Part shown: in pieces, positions 36,470 to 45,195 of the stretch | Layout: every line of letters starts with the position of its first letter | Position numbering within the stretch: position 1 is the stretch's first letter | NCBI GenBank assembly: GCA_943369485.1 | Contig: CALRNH020000015.1 | Coordinates: 1-64,000 of the forward strand | Length of the DNA stretch: 64,000 nucleotides | Direction: 5' to 3' | Source: ATX-6F1 sp943369485 | Lineage (GTDB): Bacteria > Cyanobacteriota > Cyanobacteriia > PCC-6307 > Cyanobiaceae | Notes under the pieces: model-generated | Database searches by the model: none | Told to the model about the DNA's origin: nothing | Seen by the model: the letters and a program-made list of their open reading frames with translations, nothing else | Program-made: the position numbers and the translations under genes

Positions 36470-36946
36470 TCAGCCTCCAGCGATCTTCACCAGTGGGGCG
36501 AGGATCGAGGTGCTGGACAGTAACCAGGCGAAGGCGGCTCCACCGCAACCACCCAACCAGAAGCCGCTGGCGAACTCGGCCCACCCGGCCTTGGTGAACA
36601 GGTCGGCGGGAGGATTGTCGATGGTGGCATCGGGGGGTTGGACGTTGGGCCCATTGCCGGCGGTGCCGTAGATCGACAGGCAGACCGTGAGGATGGTCAC
36701 CAGGCCGATGGAGGCCAGAAGACCGGCGGTGCTGGCGTATTCAGTGGCGCGCAGGGGGCCGGTCAGGGCGAAAGGTCCGTAAAGGAAGTACCCGTGGGCC
36801 ATGCCCACTTCAAGCCCCCGTCGGTTGGGTGAGAGGGATGGACGGTAGGCCGGCAGGGCGTTGAGGAAGGCCTTGGTGAAGTAGTTGCTGTTGACGGGGG
36901 TGGCCAGATTGCCGACGCAGGGGTCGGCCACGGGGGTCACGGTCAT
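36470..36946 (-). CDS. psaL: Photosystem I subunit XI
   Basis: PsaL forms the trimer-contact domain of photosystem I in cyanobacteria. The 158-residue protein has the N-terminal VTPVADPCVGNLATPVNSNY, the conserved RPSLSPNRRGLEVGMAHGYF, and three membrane helices (about 55-80, 85-105 and 130-152). The start is the ATG giving MTVTPVADP; the longer frame upstream runs into psaI with unrelated residues. psaI lies 47 nt upstream, so the two form an operon that ends at the TTCG terminator. Confidence 0.97.
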   Translation of the reverse strand: MTVTPVADPCVGNLATPVNSNYFTKAFLNALPAYRPSLSPNRRGLEVGMAHGYFLYGPFALTGPLRATEYASTAGLLASIGLVTILTVCLSIYGTAGNGPNVQPPDATIDNPPADLFTKAGWAEFASGFWLGGCGGAAFAWLLSSTSILAPLVKIAGG

Positions 36947-36993
36947 GGTGGAGGGGGAAGGTTGAACGCGAACGGAGGGGGCGATCGGGAACG

Positions 36994-37110
36994 TCAGTCG
37001 CTCGCTTCGATCACGTTGAACAGCAGGGCCATCGCCACCGCCGCGCCCAGAATTCCCACGAAGGGAACCAACACTGACGGCAACCAGGCAACAACGAAAT
37101 CTCCAGTCAT
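36994..37110 (-). CDS. psaI: Photosystem I subunit VIII
   Basis: PsaI is a single-helix photosystem I subunit next to PsaL. The 38-residue protein MTGDFVVAWLPSVLVPFVG... matches the family in length and in its acidic start, proline-containing membrane helix and ASD end. It is too short for many gene finders, but its position upstream of psaL is the standard arrangement. Confidence 0.95.
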   Translation of the reverse strand: MTGDFVVAWLPSVLVPFVGILGAAVAMALLFNVIEASD

Positions 37111-37239
37111 CAGCGTGGGCCAATACATCTCACGTCGGTACTGTACGGAGCACTTCCCAGAGGCTCCCAGCCAGGATCGTGGCGCGACATAAAAGTTCAA
37201 CCCGCCCAGGCCCGGCGCCGTCGAGCCCATTCGATCCCA

Positions 37240-37725
37240 ATGAATCAGGCGATGGCCGCGCTCGTCGTGGCAACGATCCTCTCGGGTCTCTGGCTCCTGG
37301 GTCGTCCGCGTCCGCGGTTGCTGGCTTCCGCAGATACCACTTCCGTGGCCGCCCTGAACCGGGCCCAGCTGGAACTGGTGCAGGCACCGGCGGTGGTCCC
37401 CGTCGAAGCTGCGGCCAGGCCCGATAGCCCTTGGGTGGCCGTCCCGGCCCTGGGGGCCTCAGTCCAGGAGCGGCTGCGGTTCGAGCGCTGGCTGAAGGAA
37501 CTCTGGCGGGGAGAACCCGCCGATCGACTCCGAGCGTTAGCCGCCTGCCGCCAGTGGGGCCATCCCTCCGTGCTGCCCTGGCTGCGCAGGGGCCTGAGGG
37601 ATGGGGATGCCGCGGTGGTGGCCCTGGCTTCTGAGGCGATCGGCCCTTTTCGAGGCCCTCTGCGTTCGGCGGTGGCGGACCCTCAGCCGCTCAGGCTGCC
37701 CCGCAATGTGGCCCGTACCCGGTAG
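37240..37725 (+). CDS. Small membrane-anchored HEAT-repeat-like protein
   Basis: This 161-residue protein of unknown function has an N-terminal membrane anchor (about 5-21, MAALVVATILSGLWLLG) followed by an exposed linker. A C-terminal helical repeat region (about 95-150) reads ADRLRALAACRQWGHPSVLPWLRRGLRDGDAAVVALASEAI, which fits two HEAT or PBS-lyase-like repeats (only part quoted from memory of the family pattern). The ATG at 37240 is the first in frame. It diverges from psaI across about 130 bp and overlaps the 3' end of the converging glycosyltransferase gene by 43 nt. HEAT-like proteins often mediate protein contacts; the partner is unknown. Confidence 0.65.
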   Translation: MNQAMAALVVATILSGLWLLGRPRPRLLASADTTSVAALNRAQLELVQAPAVVPVEAAARPDSPWVAVPALGASVQERLRFERWLKELWRGEPADRLRALAACRQWGHPSVLPWLRRGLRDGDAAVVALASEAIGPFRGPLRSAVADPQPLRLPRNVARTR

Positions 37726-38654
37726 ATCGGCCGGCCCTGGCTTTCGTGGTACGTGCGCATCTGCAGTTCGGCCAGCAGTCCGAAGCAGAAGAGCTGCACC
37801 CCCGTGAGGATCGCCAGTACGGCGACCATGAGCAGCGGCCGGTTGCCGATGTCCTGGTTCAGGACGACCTTGGCGTAGCTCAGGTGCAGGGCGATCAGCA
37901 GGCCGGCACCGATCCCCACCAGTCCACCTAGACCGAAGACGTGCATCGGCCGGGTCAGGAAGCGCTTCATGAAGGTCACCGTGAGCAGGTCCATCAGCAC
38001 CCGGAAGGTGCGATCCAGCCCGTACTTGCTCCGCCCGAAGCGGCGGGCGTGGTGCTGCACCTTGACCTCTGTGATGCGTGCTCCCTCGATGAAAGCCAGG
38101 GCCGGCAGGAAACGGTGCAGCTCCCCGTAGAGGTTCATGTCGGCGATCACTTCGCGCCGGTAGGCCTTGAGGGAGCAGCCGTAGTCATGGAGCTTCACGC
38201 CGGTGACCCGGGCGATCAGTCGGTTGGCGATCTTGGAGGGGAGCAGGCGGCTCAGGGCTCCGTCCTGGCGTTGGTGGCGCCAGCCGCTGACCAGATCGAA
38301 CCCCTCCCCCAGGCGTTCCAGCAGCAGGGGGATATCGGCTGGATCGTTCTGCAGGTCCCCGTCGAGGGTCACGATCAGCTCCCCGCAGCTGGCGTCGAAG
38401 CCAGCGGCCATCGCGGCCGTCTGCCCATAATTTCGCCGCAGCAGCACGGCCACCAGTTCGGGTGTCACGTCGGCCAGTTGCGCGAGCACGCTGGCGGTGG
38501 CATCCACTGAGCCATCGTCGACCAACACCAGCTCGAAGGACCGGCCCTGGGGCCGCAGGCTGGCCAGCAATTTCTCAACCAGGAGCGACAGACTCTCCGC
38601 TTCATTGAAGAGGGGCACCACGATGGAGACCTCGGGGCCCTGGGGCACGCTCAT
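37683..38654 (-). CDS. Family 2 glycosyltransferase, polyprenol-phosphate type
   Basis: This 323-residue protein has a GT-A domain with SIVVPLFNEAESL, LVLVDDGSVDAT and the metal-binding D98-x-D100 in TLDGDLQND. Two C-terminal membrane helices (about 233-255 and 268-292) follow. This layout fits DpmI/GtrB/ArnC-like enzymes that load a sugar onto undecaprenyl phosphate for transfer across the membrane. The sugar cannot be predicted. It lies 33 nt after the NlpC/P60 gene on the same strand. The 3' end overlaps the HEAT-like gene. Confidence 0.88.
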   Translation of the reverse strand: MSVPQGPEVSIVVPLFNEAESLSLLVEKLLASLRPQGRSFELVLVDDGSVDATASVLAQLADVTPELVAVLLRRNYGQTAAMAAGFDASCGELIVTLDGDLQNDPADIPLLLERLGEGFDLVSGWRHQRQDGALSRLLPSKIANRLIARVTGVKLHDYGCSLKAYRREVIADMNLYGELHRFLPALAFIEGARITEVKVQHHARRFGRSKYGLDRTFRVLMDLLTVTFMKRFLTRPMHVFGLGGLVGIGAGLLIALHLSYAKVVLNQDIGNRPLLMVAVLAILTGVQLFCFGLLAELQMRTYHESQGRPIYRVRATLRGSLSG

Positions 38655-38687
38655 GGGTCCTGGTTCAGGGCTGAGGACCTGTGCAAC

Positions 38688-39467
38688 TTAGGCAAGCGTT
38701 GTTCCGTCATGGCAGCGCACCACTCGGCCGGCACCCCGCAACTCCGAGCGGTAGTGGCTCGCCACCGGATGGGTGTCGGCGGGGCTGAGGCCGTCGACGC
38801 CCAGCCCATCACGTCCGTGGTCGCGGCCGGAACTGTGCAGATAGCGGCCGTCGCCCAAGTGCAGACCCACGTGGGTACAGCGTCTGGGTGTGCCGAAGAA
38901 GATCAGATCCCCAGGCCTGAGCAGGCGGAATTCGCTGATGCGGACGGCCACCGGTTGGCAGAACCGCTCCTGCTGGTAGGCATCGCGGGGAAGCCACACC
39001 CCCGCTCTGGCGAAGGTCGATTGGATGAAACCGGAGCAGTCGTAGTTGGGGCCGAGGCTGCCTCCCCAGAGGTAGCGGTTCGGGTTCCGGGTGGCCTGAT
39101 CGGCGCAGCGCAGCACGGCTGTGATGGCCGCCTCGATCGCCTCCGGGTCCAGCAGCCGTGGTTGCCACGGTCCCCGGGCCGTGGCGCGACCAAGCAGATC
39201 GGTGGGCTCCACCCAGCAGGGGTAGCCGTCCTCCAGCAGCCGCACCCGCAGCCGTCCTCCAAGGGGCCCTCCGATCGGTCCAGGGCCGGCGAGCACCCGC
39301 AGGCCTCGCCCCGCTTCGGCCTGGGTCGCCAGCGCTGGGCCGGTGGGCCGGCTGTAGCCGTTCAGATCCCCTTGCAGCTGCCAGTGGCTGCCTGGACTCA
39401 GCAGCTCAAGGGCGGCCGGGGTGCCGGGAGGCAGATCCCCCCGGTCCAGGGTGCTTAATCTCACCAT
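38688..39467 (-). CDS. NlpC/P60 (C40) cysteine peptidase with SH3-like N-terminal domain
   Basis: The C40 family cleaves peptidoglycan stem peptides, usually D-Glu-meso-DAP bonds. The 259-residue protein has an SH3-like region (about 50-92, LRVLAGPGPIGGPLGGRLRVRLLEDG) and a C-terminal catalytic domain. The catalytic residues are C144 in NYDCSGFIQ, H199 in CTHVGLHL and H211 in YLHSSG. No clear signal peptide is seen, as in the cyanobacterial AvPCP-type enzymes. The gene is divergent from a beta-lactamase-like gene with only 17 nt between starts, both plausibly acting on the cell wall. Confidence 0.9.
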   Translation of the reverse strand: MVRLSTLDRGDLPPGTPAALELLSPGSHWQLQGDLNGYSRPTGPALATQAEAGRGLRVLAGPGPIGGPLGGRLRVRLLEDGYPCWVEPTDLLGRATARGPWQPRLLDPEAIEAAITAVLRCADQATRNPNRYLWGGSLGPNYDCSGFIQSTFARAGVWLPRDAYQQERFCQPVAVRISEFRLLRPGDLIFFGTPRRCTHVGLHLGDGRYLHSSGRDHGRDGLGVDGLSPADTHPVASHYRSELRGAGRVVRCHDGTTLA

Positions 39468-39484
39468 TGCTTGTGGCCGCTTCG

Positions 39485-40414
39485 ATGGCGTTCTACCGCC
39501 CCGACGCAGGGATGGTCTCGATCCTGGAGGCGTTGATCGAACGCCTCGAACTGGACGGACGACCGGGGCTTCGAGATCAGCTGTCGATCACCTGGCTGCG
39601 TTACCAGGGCAGCTTGATCGATCGCGGCGCGGCCCTGGAACCGGCGGCCTTCTGGGGACTGCCGGTGGCGGGGGCCAGCTGGGGCGGATTGCGCCAGCGC
39701 TATCCCGCCAGCGTGGTGAAGCTGGTCTACATGGTGGCGGTGGAGGCCTGGTTGCAGCAGCAATGGCTGGAGGAAGGGCCGGAGCTGCGCCGGGCGATGG
39801 CCGACATGATCCGTGACTCCAGCAACGACGCCACAGGTTTGCTGGTGGATCTGCTCAGTGGCACCACCAGTGGCCCCGATCTGCTCGCCCCGCGGTTGGC
39901 GGCCTGGCAGGCCCAGCGCCAACTGGTGAACGGTTGGCTCGCCGACCTGGGCTGGCCGGAGTTCGAGGGCTGCAATGCCTGCCAGAAGACCTGGGGCGAT
40001 GGGCCCTTCGGCCGCGAGCGCCAGTTTTACGGGCAGGCCCTGGAGAACCGCAACCGCCTGAGCACCGATGCCACGGCCCGCCTGCTGCATGGGGTGATCG
40101 CCGGCGCCTTGGTGTCTCCGCCCGCCTGCGTGCGCATGCGCGATCTGCTTTCCCGCTCGCTCGAGCCAGCCACGCTCCGCGCCGATCCTGAGAACCAGGT
40201 GGATGGCTTCCTGGGGGGGGGACTGACGGAGGGTTCCCGGTTGTGGAGCAAGGCCGGCTGGATGAGCCAGGCCCGCCATGACGCCGCTTACGTGGAGGCC
40301 CAGGGCCAGGCGCCCTTTCTGCTGGTGGTGTTCTCCGAGGGGGCGGATCGAGCGGCCGACGGGGCGCTGCTGCCCTCGATCGCCCGAGCCCTGGGTGAGG
40401 TCTCGGCAGGTTGA
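39485..40414 (+). CDS. Serine hydrolase of the beta-lactamase/PBP fold
   Basis: This 309-residue protein keeps the three signatures of class A beta-lactamase-like enzymes in order: S76-V-V-K79 (nucleophile and base), S113-N114-D115, and K256-A-G258 in place of K-T-G. There is no obvious signal peptide, and conservation outside the motifs looks weak, so it may be a D-Ala-D-Ala-related hydrolase or esterase rather than a true beta-lactamase. I start at the ATG giving MAFYRPDAG; the frame is open further upstream, but that part overlaps the divergent NlpC/P60 gene. It ends just before tRNA-Ser. Confidence 0.8.
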   Translation: MAFYRPDAGMVSILEALIERLELDGRPGLRDQLSITWLRYQGSLIDRGAALEPAAFWGLPVAGASWGGLRQRYPASVVKLVYMVAVEAWLQQQWLEEGPELRRAMADMIRDSSNDATGLLVDLLSGTTSGPDLLAPRLAAWQAQRQLVNGWLADLGWPEFEGCNACQKTWGDGPFGRERQFYGQALENRNRLSTDATARLLHGVIAGALVSPPACVRMRDLLSRSLEPATLRADPENQVDGFLGGGLTEGSRLWSKAGWMSQARHDAAYVEAQGQAPFLLVVFSEGADRAADGALLPSIARALGEVSAG

Positions 40415-40464
40415 ACAAGGCTGAGCCCTGGGCGCCATCAGCCGCGGCGCTCGGGGCTTGGAAA

Positions 40465-40553
40465 CGGAGAGGGAGGGATTCGAACCCTCGACAGAAGTTG
40501 CCTCCTGTAACTCCTTAGCAGGGAGCCGCTTTCAACCACTCAGCCACCTCTCC
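40465..40553 (-). tRNA. tRNA-Ser (GCT)
   Basis: The 89-nt class II tRNA has acceptor stem GGAGAGG/CCTCTCC with discriminator G. The anticodon loop CTGCTAA lies between CTCC and GGAG, giving anticodon GCT (reads AGC/AGT). It has a long variable arm and T arm GAGGG-TTCGAAT-CCCTC. CCA is not encoded. Confidence 0.97.
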
Positions 40554-40592
40554 AGGGGCCCGGAAAGCTTATCAGTGCTGCCGCGAGCCGTC

Positions 40593-43091
40593 TCAGTCGC
40601 CCCGGAACACCCGCTGCACCCGACGGCTGTCGACGTTGACCAGCAACTCGTAGGGGATCGTGCCGGCACTCTCGGCCACCTCTTCGGGCCGCAGTTCCTG
40701 CCCCTCGCTGGCACCGAGGATCAGCACCTCATCGCCCACGGCCGCCTCCGGCACCGCCGAGAGATCGACGGCCATCGAATCCATCGAGATGCGCCCGATG
40801 ATCGGCGCCCGGTGTCCCTGCACCATCACCACGCCGGCTCCGGCCAGGCGCCAGGGCACTCCGTCGTTGTAGCCGGCCTCGACAATGCCCACCCGCAACT
40901 CCGCGGCTTCCACCACGTAGGTGCCGCCGTACCCCACCCGCTGCCCCCGCTTCCAAAGTGACACCTGGGCCAGGCGGCTGATGAAGGCGACCGCCAGCTG
41001 CAGGTCGAGAGCGGCGGCGACGGCGGGCGAAGGGTGGATGCCATAGAGCCCCAGGCCCAGCCGCACCATGTCGAAGCGGGCCCTGGGGAAGCGCACGGCC
41101 GCCGCCGTGGCGGCCGCATGGGTGATCAGTGTCTCGGCTGGATCGCCCTCGGAGCGGATCGCCGCAACAGTCTCCTCGAAACAGTCCAGCTGACCTTGGC
41201 TGTGCCCATCCTCGGCGGGGTCATCGGCGCAGGAGAAATGGGTCATCAGACCGCTGAGGCGGGTCACTCCCGAGCCCCGCAGCAACCGGGCGGCCGCCAG
41301 GGCCTCGGCGGGGGGCACCCCCAGGCGGCCCATGCCGGTGTCGATCTCCAGGTGCACATCGCAGCTGGCCCCCAGCGCCCGCAGGCCCTCGATCAGGGTG
41401 CGGGCAAAGGCGAGCGAATAGACCACCGGCGTCAGCCGGTAACGCACCACCTTGTCCACCTCCTCACCGTTCATCAGCATCACCAGGATCGGCAGGTGCA
41501 CCCCGGCTCGTCGCACCACGGCCCCCTCATCAGCCGCCGAGACACCGATCCAATCAACGCCGCTTTCCTGCAGGGAGGTGGCCACCCGCGCGAGTTCAGT
41601 GCCGTAGGCCCAGGCCTTGAGCACCGCCAGGATCGCCACCCTGGGCCCACAGAGGGATCGGACGCGGGCAATGTTTTCGGCGATCGCCCCCAGGTCCACC
41701 AGGAAGCGTCTGGGCGCCATCGACTCCCAGAGCTCACGTGCCGCCACCGCCAACCCTTCATTGCGGGGGCCTTTGACCAACAGGGTGTCGCCAGGTTCCG
41801 CCAGCTGGCGAACGGTGTCCCGCAATTCGGTGAGATTCACCTCCAGCACAGGGGCCTCGGGCTTGACTTCGCGCCAGGCCGCCGCCGTGTGGACCTGACA
41901 GGGGTGGGGCAGCAGCACCAGATGGGTGAAACCGCGTTCCGCCGCCACCCGCCCGATGATCCGGTGCTCCCGTTGATCGAGTTCCCCCAGTTCGCCCATG
42001 CCGCCGAACACGAAGACGCGCTTGCCCGGGCCCCCGGGTGAGGAGCCCACCGTGTCGAGCGCCGCCTGGACCGAGAGTGGATCAGCGCTGGCGGCATCGT
42101 TGATGATCGTGACCCCATCGGGCGTGCGCCAGGTCTCCATGCGCGTGGGACCGAAGCAGTAGTCGTGGAGGGTGGCGGCCACCGCTTCGGGTAGCACCCC
42201 AAGCCGAACAGCGGCGGTGATCGCGATCATCAGGTCGCCGATCAGGGGGGCGGAGCGGGTGAGCACGGGGAAGCTCAAGGTGCTCGCTTCAAAGGCCACC
42301 GTCAGCAGGGTGCCTCTGGGGATGGGGCGCTGCTCCACCAGCCGAGGCGCCTGCTCCCCCACCCGCAGCCGCTCGCAGGGCAACGGTTGGGCTTCCACCA
42401 GCGGGTCCTCCGGGGTGATCACCCAACCCTGGGCCGGCACTGAGGCGAACAGCCGCAGCTTTTCACGGGCTGTGGTCTCCCTCGTGCCGAAGGCGGCGAT
42501 GTGGGCGAGGCCCACGTTCACGAGTACACCGAGATCGGGCTGCAGGATCGCCGCCAGGGCCGCCATCTCACCGGGGGCGGAGACTCCCGCCTCGAACACG
42601 CCGATCTCCGTGCCCAGCGGTGCGTTCAGCACCGCTAGCGGCACCCCCACCTGACTGTTCCAGCTGCCCGGACTGGCGGCCACCGAGTAACGCGTGGCCA
42701 GCAGGGCGGTGAGCGCCTCCTTCACCACCGTCTTGCCATTGCTGCCTGTGACCGCCACCACCCGCCCCACGGCCCGGCGCCTGTGCCAGGCCGCCAGCGC
42801 CTGAAGGGCCGCCAGGGGGGCCGCCACCTCCAGTCGTGGCAGCGGACAGGAGGCCGGTCGCCAGCCGCGTCGGACCACCGCCAGGCCGGCTCCCGCCGCC
42901 AGGGCGGCCTCCACGAAGGCATGGCCATCGTTCTGGAGCCCCGTCAGGGCGAAGAACACATCGCCCGGCCGTACTCGCCTCGAATCAATCGCTGCCGCCC
43001 GCAGGCGTCCGCTGGCCTGTTCGGTGTTCCAGGCGCCGCGAAGCTCACCCCCCAGCAGGGTCGCCAGCGCAGGGGGGTCGGGCAACGCCAT
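40593..43091 (-). CDS. MurF-Alr fusion: UDP-MurNAc-tripeptide-D-Ala-D-Ala ligase / alanine racemase
   Basis: This 832-residue protein joins two peptidoglycan steps. Residues about 1-450 are a Mur ligase with P-loop VTGSNGKT (114-121), SWNSQVGVPLAVLN, FEAGVSAPGEMAAL and KGPRNEGL. Residues 458-832 are a fold-type III alanine racemase with the pyridoxal phosphate lysine K492 (AVLKAWAYGT), DTGMGRLGV, LGLGLYGI and IVEAGYNDG. It would make D-Ala and add D-Ala-D-Ala to the precursor. The same fusion is known in Bacteroidetes, and NSQVGVP and EAGVSAPGEM resemble that group more than E. coli MurF. The start is the ATG giving MALPDPPALA. An internal ATG at 41720, preceded by GGGAG, could start a separate racemase. 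Confidence 0.9.
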   Translation of the reverse strand: MALPDPPALATLLGGELRGAWNTEQASGRLRAAAIDSRRVRPGDVFFALTGLQNDGHAFVEAALAAGAGLAVVRRGWRPASCPLPRLEVAAPLAALQALAAWHRRRAVGRVVAVTGSNGKTVVKEALTALLATRYSVAASPGSWNSQVGVPLAVLNAPLGTEIGVFEAGVSAPGEMAALAAILQPDLGVLVNVGLAHIAAFGTRETTAREKLRLFASVPAQGWVITPEDPLVEAQPLPCERLRVGEQAPRLVEQRPIPRGTLLTVAFEASTLSFPVLTRSAPLIGDLMIAITAAVRLGVLPEAVAATLHDYCFGPTRMETWRTPDGVTIINDAASADPLSVQAALDTVGSSPGGPGKRVFVFGGMGELGELDQREHRIIGRVAAERGFTHLVLLPHPCQVHTAAAWREVKPEAPVLEVNLTELRDTVRQLAEPGDTLLVKGPRNEGLAVAARELWESMAPRRFLVDLGAIAENIARVRSLCGPRVAILAVLKAWAYGTELARVATSLQESGVDWIGVSAADEGAVVRRAGVHLPILVMLMNGEEVDKVVRYRLTPVVYSLAFARTLIEGLRALGASCDVHLEIDTGMGRLGVPPAEALAAARLLRGSGVTRLSGLMTHFSCADDPAEDGHSQGQLDCFEETVAAIRSEGDPAETLITHAAATAAAVRFPRARFDMVRLGLGLYGIHPSPAVAAALDLQLAVAFISRLAQVSLWKRGQRVGYGGTYVVEAAELRVGIVEAGYNDGVPWRLAGAGVVMVQGHRAPIIGRISMDSMAVDLSAVPEAAVGDEVLILGASEGQELRPEEVAESAGTIPYELLVNVDSRRVQRVFRGD

Positions 43092-43201
43092 GGGGACAGG
43101 GCGGCTCAGGGGGCGGTCAAAGGCGACGGCGCCGATGGCGTCGCTCGACACCAGTTCTTGAGCGATGTCCCATTAGCATGCCGCCTAACAGTGGAACTGG
43201 C

Positions 43202-43702
43202 ATGCGCCACGTTCTCGTTCTGAACGCCTCCTACGAGCCCCTGAACATCACCACCTGGCGTCGCGCCATGGTGATGCTGCTCAAGGGCAAGGCTGAAGGT
43301 CTGGAGCACGATCCCGGGCGGCTGATTCGCGCCGACCATCACCTCCCCACCGTGATCCGCCTGCGCCAATTTGTTCGCGTGCCCTTCAAGCAATTGCCGC
43401 TCACCCGGCGCAACGTCTTCCATCGGGACGGCCACTCCTGCCAGTACTGCGGCTATCAGGGGGATCAGCTTTCCATCGATCATGTGTTCCCCCGCAGCCG
43501 TGGAGGCGGCGACACCTGGGAGAACGTCACCACCGCCTGCCTGCGCTGCAACGTCCACAAGGGCAACCGCACCCCCAGGGAGGCGGGGATGCCCTTGGCG
43601 AGGGAACCCAGGCGTCCGATCAGCAGCCTTTACTTTGAAGCCACCCGCCAGATTCGCGCTGGAACCCACCAGGAGTGGGCCAAGTACGTGATCGGGGCCT
43701 GA
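43202..43702 (+). CDS. HNH endonuclease
   Basis: This 166-residue protein belongs to a family common in cyanobacteria and actinobacteria that begins MRHVLVLNASYEPLNITTWR. The zinc-stabilised HNH nuclease has C80-x2-C83 (CQYCG), D93-H94 (SIDHVFPRSRGG), N108 and C113-x2-C116-x2-H119 (CLRCNVH). The physiological role is unknown; no toxin or mobile partner is nearby, so it looks like a housekeeping protein. The ATG at 43202 matches the usual start; an ATG 24 nt upstream is also in frame. It diverges from the MurF-Alr gene across 110 bp and converges with prfA. Confidence 0.88.
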   Translation: MRHVLVLNASYEPLNITTWRRAMVMLLKGKAEGLEHDPGRLIRADHHLPTVIRLRQFVRVPFKQLPLTRRNVFHRDGHSCQYCGYQGDQLSIDHVFPRSRGGGDTWENVTTACLRCNVHKGNRTPREAGMPLAREPRRPISSLYFEATRQIRAGTHQEWAKYVIGA

Positions 43703-43722
43703 TCGCCCCAGGACCTTTGGCC

Positions 43723-44820
43723 TCATCCGGCGGCGTTCTCGGCCAGTTCTTCCAGTTGCCGGCGCTGGTCCGCGGCGATGCAGCTGCCGATCAGCTCCCC
43801 CAGTTGCCCCTGGAGCACCGGTTCGAGCGCGAAGTTGCGCCCCAGGCGGTGATCGGTGGTGCGGTTGTCCTTGTAGTTGTACGTGCGGATCTTCTCGCTG
43901 CGATCGCCACTGCCCACCTGGGCCCGGCGGGCGGAACTTTCCTTCTCCGCCGCCGCCGCCAGCTGGCGCTCCAGCAGCTTGGCCCGCAGGATCGCCATGG
44001 CTCGCTCGCGGTTCTGGAGTTGGGAGCGCTCCTGGGTGCAGAACACCCGGATGCCGGTGGGCTTGTGCAGCAGGTCCACCGCTGTTTCCACCTTGTTCAC
44101 GTTCTGACCGCCGGCCCCGCCCGAACGGGCCGTGCTGATTTGGATCTCGGTGGGGTCGATCTGCACCTCCACGGGATCTGCCTCAGGCATCACCGCCACC
44201 GTGGCCGTTGAGGTGTGCACCCGTCCCTGGGATTCGGTGGCCGGCACCCGCTGCACTCGATGCACGCCAGCCTCGAATTTCAGCTGGCTGAACACCCCCT
44301 CCCCACGGATCGAGAGAATCAGTTCCTTGAAGCCGCCCACGTCGGATTCCGAGGCGCTGATCGGCTCCACCTGCCATCCCAGCGACTGGGCATAGCGCTC
44401 GTACATGCGGGCCAGATCGCCGGCCCAGATCCCGGCCTCATCCCCGCCGGTCCCGGCCCGGATCTCCAGCATCACGCTGCGTTCATCGCGGGGGTCCCTG
44501 GGCAGCAGCGCCAGGGTGAGCCGCTGCTCCAGATCGGCGATGGTGGCCGCCAGGACGGTCAGTTCTTCCTGAGCGAGTTGCTCCATCTCAGGGTCACCGC
44601 GGTGGTTGCGGAGCAACTGGCGCGCTTCGCCCTGTTCGCCGAGCAGCCCATTGAGCCGTTCGTAGTCGGTGACCAGGGGCTCAAGCCTTGCCCGTTCCCG
44701 GGCGATGCGCTCGAGCTGCCCTGGGTTGGCGGCCACATCGGGATCCGCCAGTTGCCTCTCCAGGCTGGCGAAGGTGCGGCAGGCGGTCTCCAGGCGCTCG
44801 CTGAGAAAGCTGGCATCCAT
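43723..44820 (-). CDS. prfA: Peptide chain release factor 1
   Basis: RF1 ends translation at UAA and UAG. The 365-residue protein has the codon-reading PAT tripeptide (VPATESQGRVHTS) that distinguishes it from RF2, and the catalytic GGQ at 237-239 (RSGGAGGQNVNKVETAV), whose glutamine is normally methylated. The start is the ATG giving MDASFLSERL. It is the last gene of the ribosomal super-cluster, 82 nt after rpmE, a position seen in other cyanobacteria. Confidence 0.97.
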   Translation of the reverse strand: MDASFLSERLETACRTFASLERQLADPDVAANPGQLERIARERARLEPLVTDYERLNGLLGEQGEARQLLRNHRGDPEMEQLAQEELTVLAATIADLEQRLTLALLPRDPRDERSVMLEIRAGTGGDEAGIWAGDLARMYERYAQSLGWQVEPISASESDVGGFKELILSIRGEGVFSQLKFEAGVHRVQRVPATESQGRVHTSTATVAVMPEADPVEVQIDPTEIQISTARSGGAGGQNVNKVETAVDLLHKPTGIRVFCTQERSQLQNRERAMAILRAKLLERQLAAAAEKESSARRAQVGSGDRSEKIRTYNYKDNRTTDHRLGRNFALEPVLQGQLGELIGSCIAADQRRQLEELAENAAG

Positions 44821-44902
44821 GGCGATCAGTGCAGCCGATCCGAACGGCAAGGAGCCGGACGCCTTTCAGAATCCTGCCCTGGCCATCGAGGCAACCGCTG
44901 GC

Positions 44903-45187
44903 TCAGGAGGCCACGGGTGCGTCTTCGGTGGCTGATTCGCTGACTTGTTCCGTGGCTTCAGTCGCTTCGGCGGAAGCCACGCCACCCATGCCGTACTTGC
45001 GCATGAAGCGATCCACCCGCCCCTCGGTGTCGAGGATTTTCTGGGTACCGGTGTAGAAGGGGTGGTTGCCGCTCCACACGTCGACATGAAGTTCCGGGGA
45101 TGTGGAGCCGGTGGTCATGATCACCTCTCCATTGCAGATCACCTTGGCATCGGGGTACCAGGTGGGATGGATGTTGGGCTTGGCCAT
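44903..45187 (-). CDS. rpmE: 50S ribosomal protein L31, zinc-free type
   Basis: L31 bridges the two subunits. The protein begins MAKPNIHPTWYPDAKVICNG and has a single cysteine (C18) instead of the four zinc ligands of the C+ form, so it is the zinc-independent version. It is 94 residues, longer than usual, because of an acidic Glu/Thr/Ser-rich tail (ATEATEQVSESATED). Spacing to rpsI is 8 nt. Confidence 0.95.
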   Translation of the reverse strand: MAKPNIHPTWYPDAKVICNGEVIMTTGSTSPELHVDVWSGNHPFYTGTQKILDTEGRVDRFMRKYGMGGVASAEATEATEQVSESATEDAPVAS

Positions 45188-45195
45188 GGTGCGGA

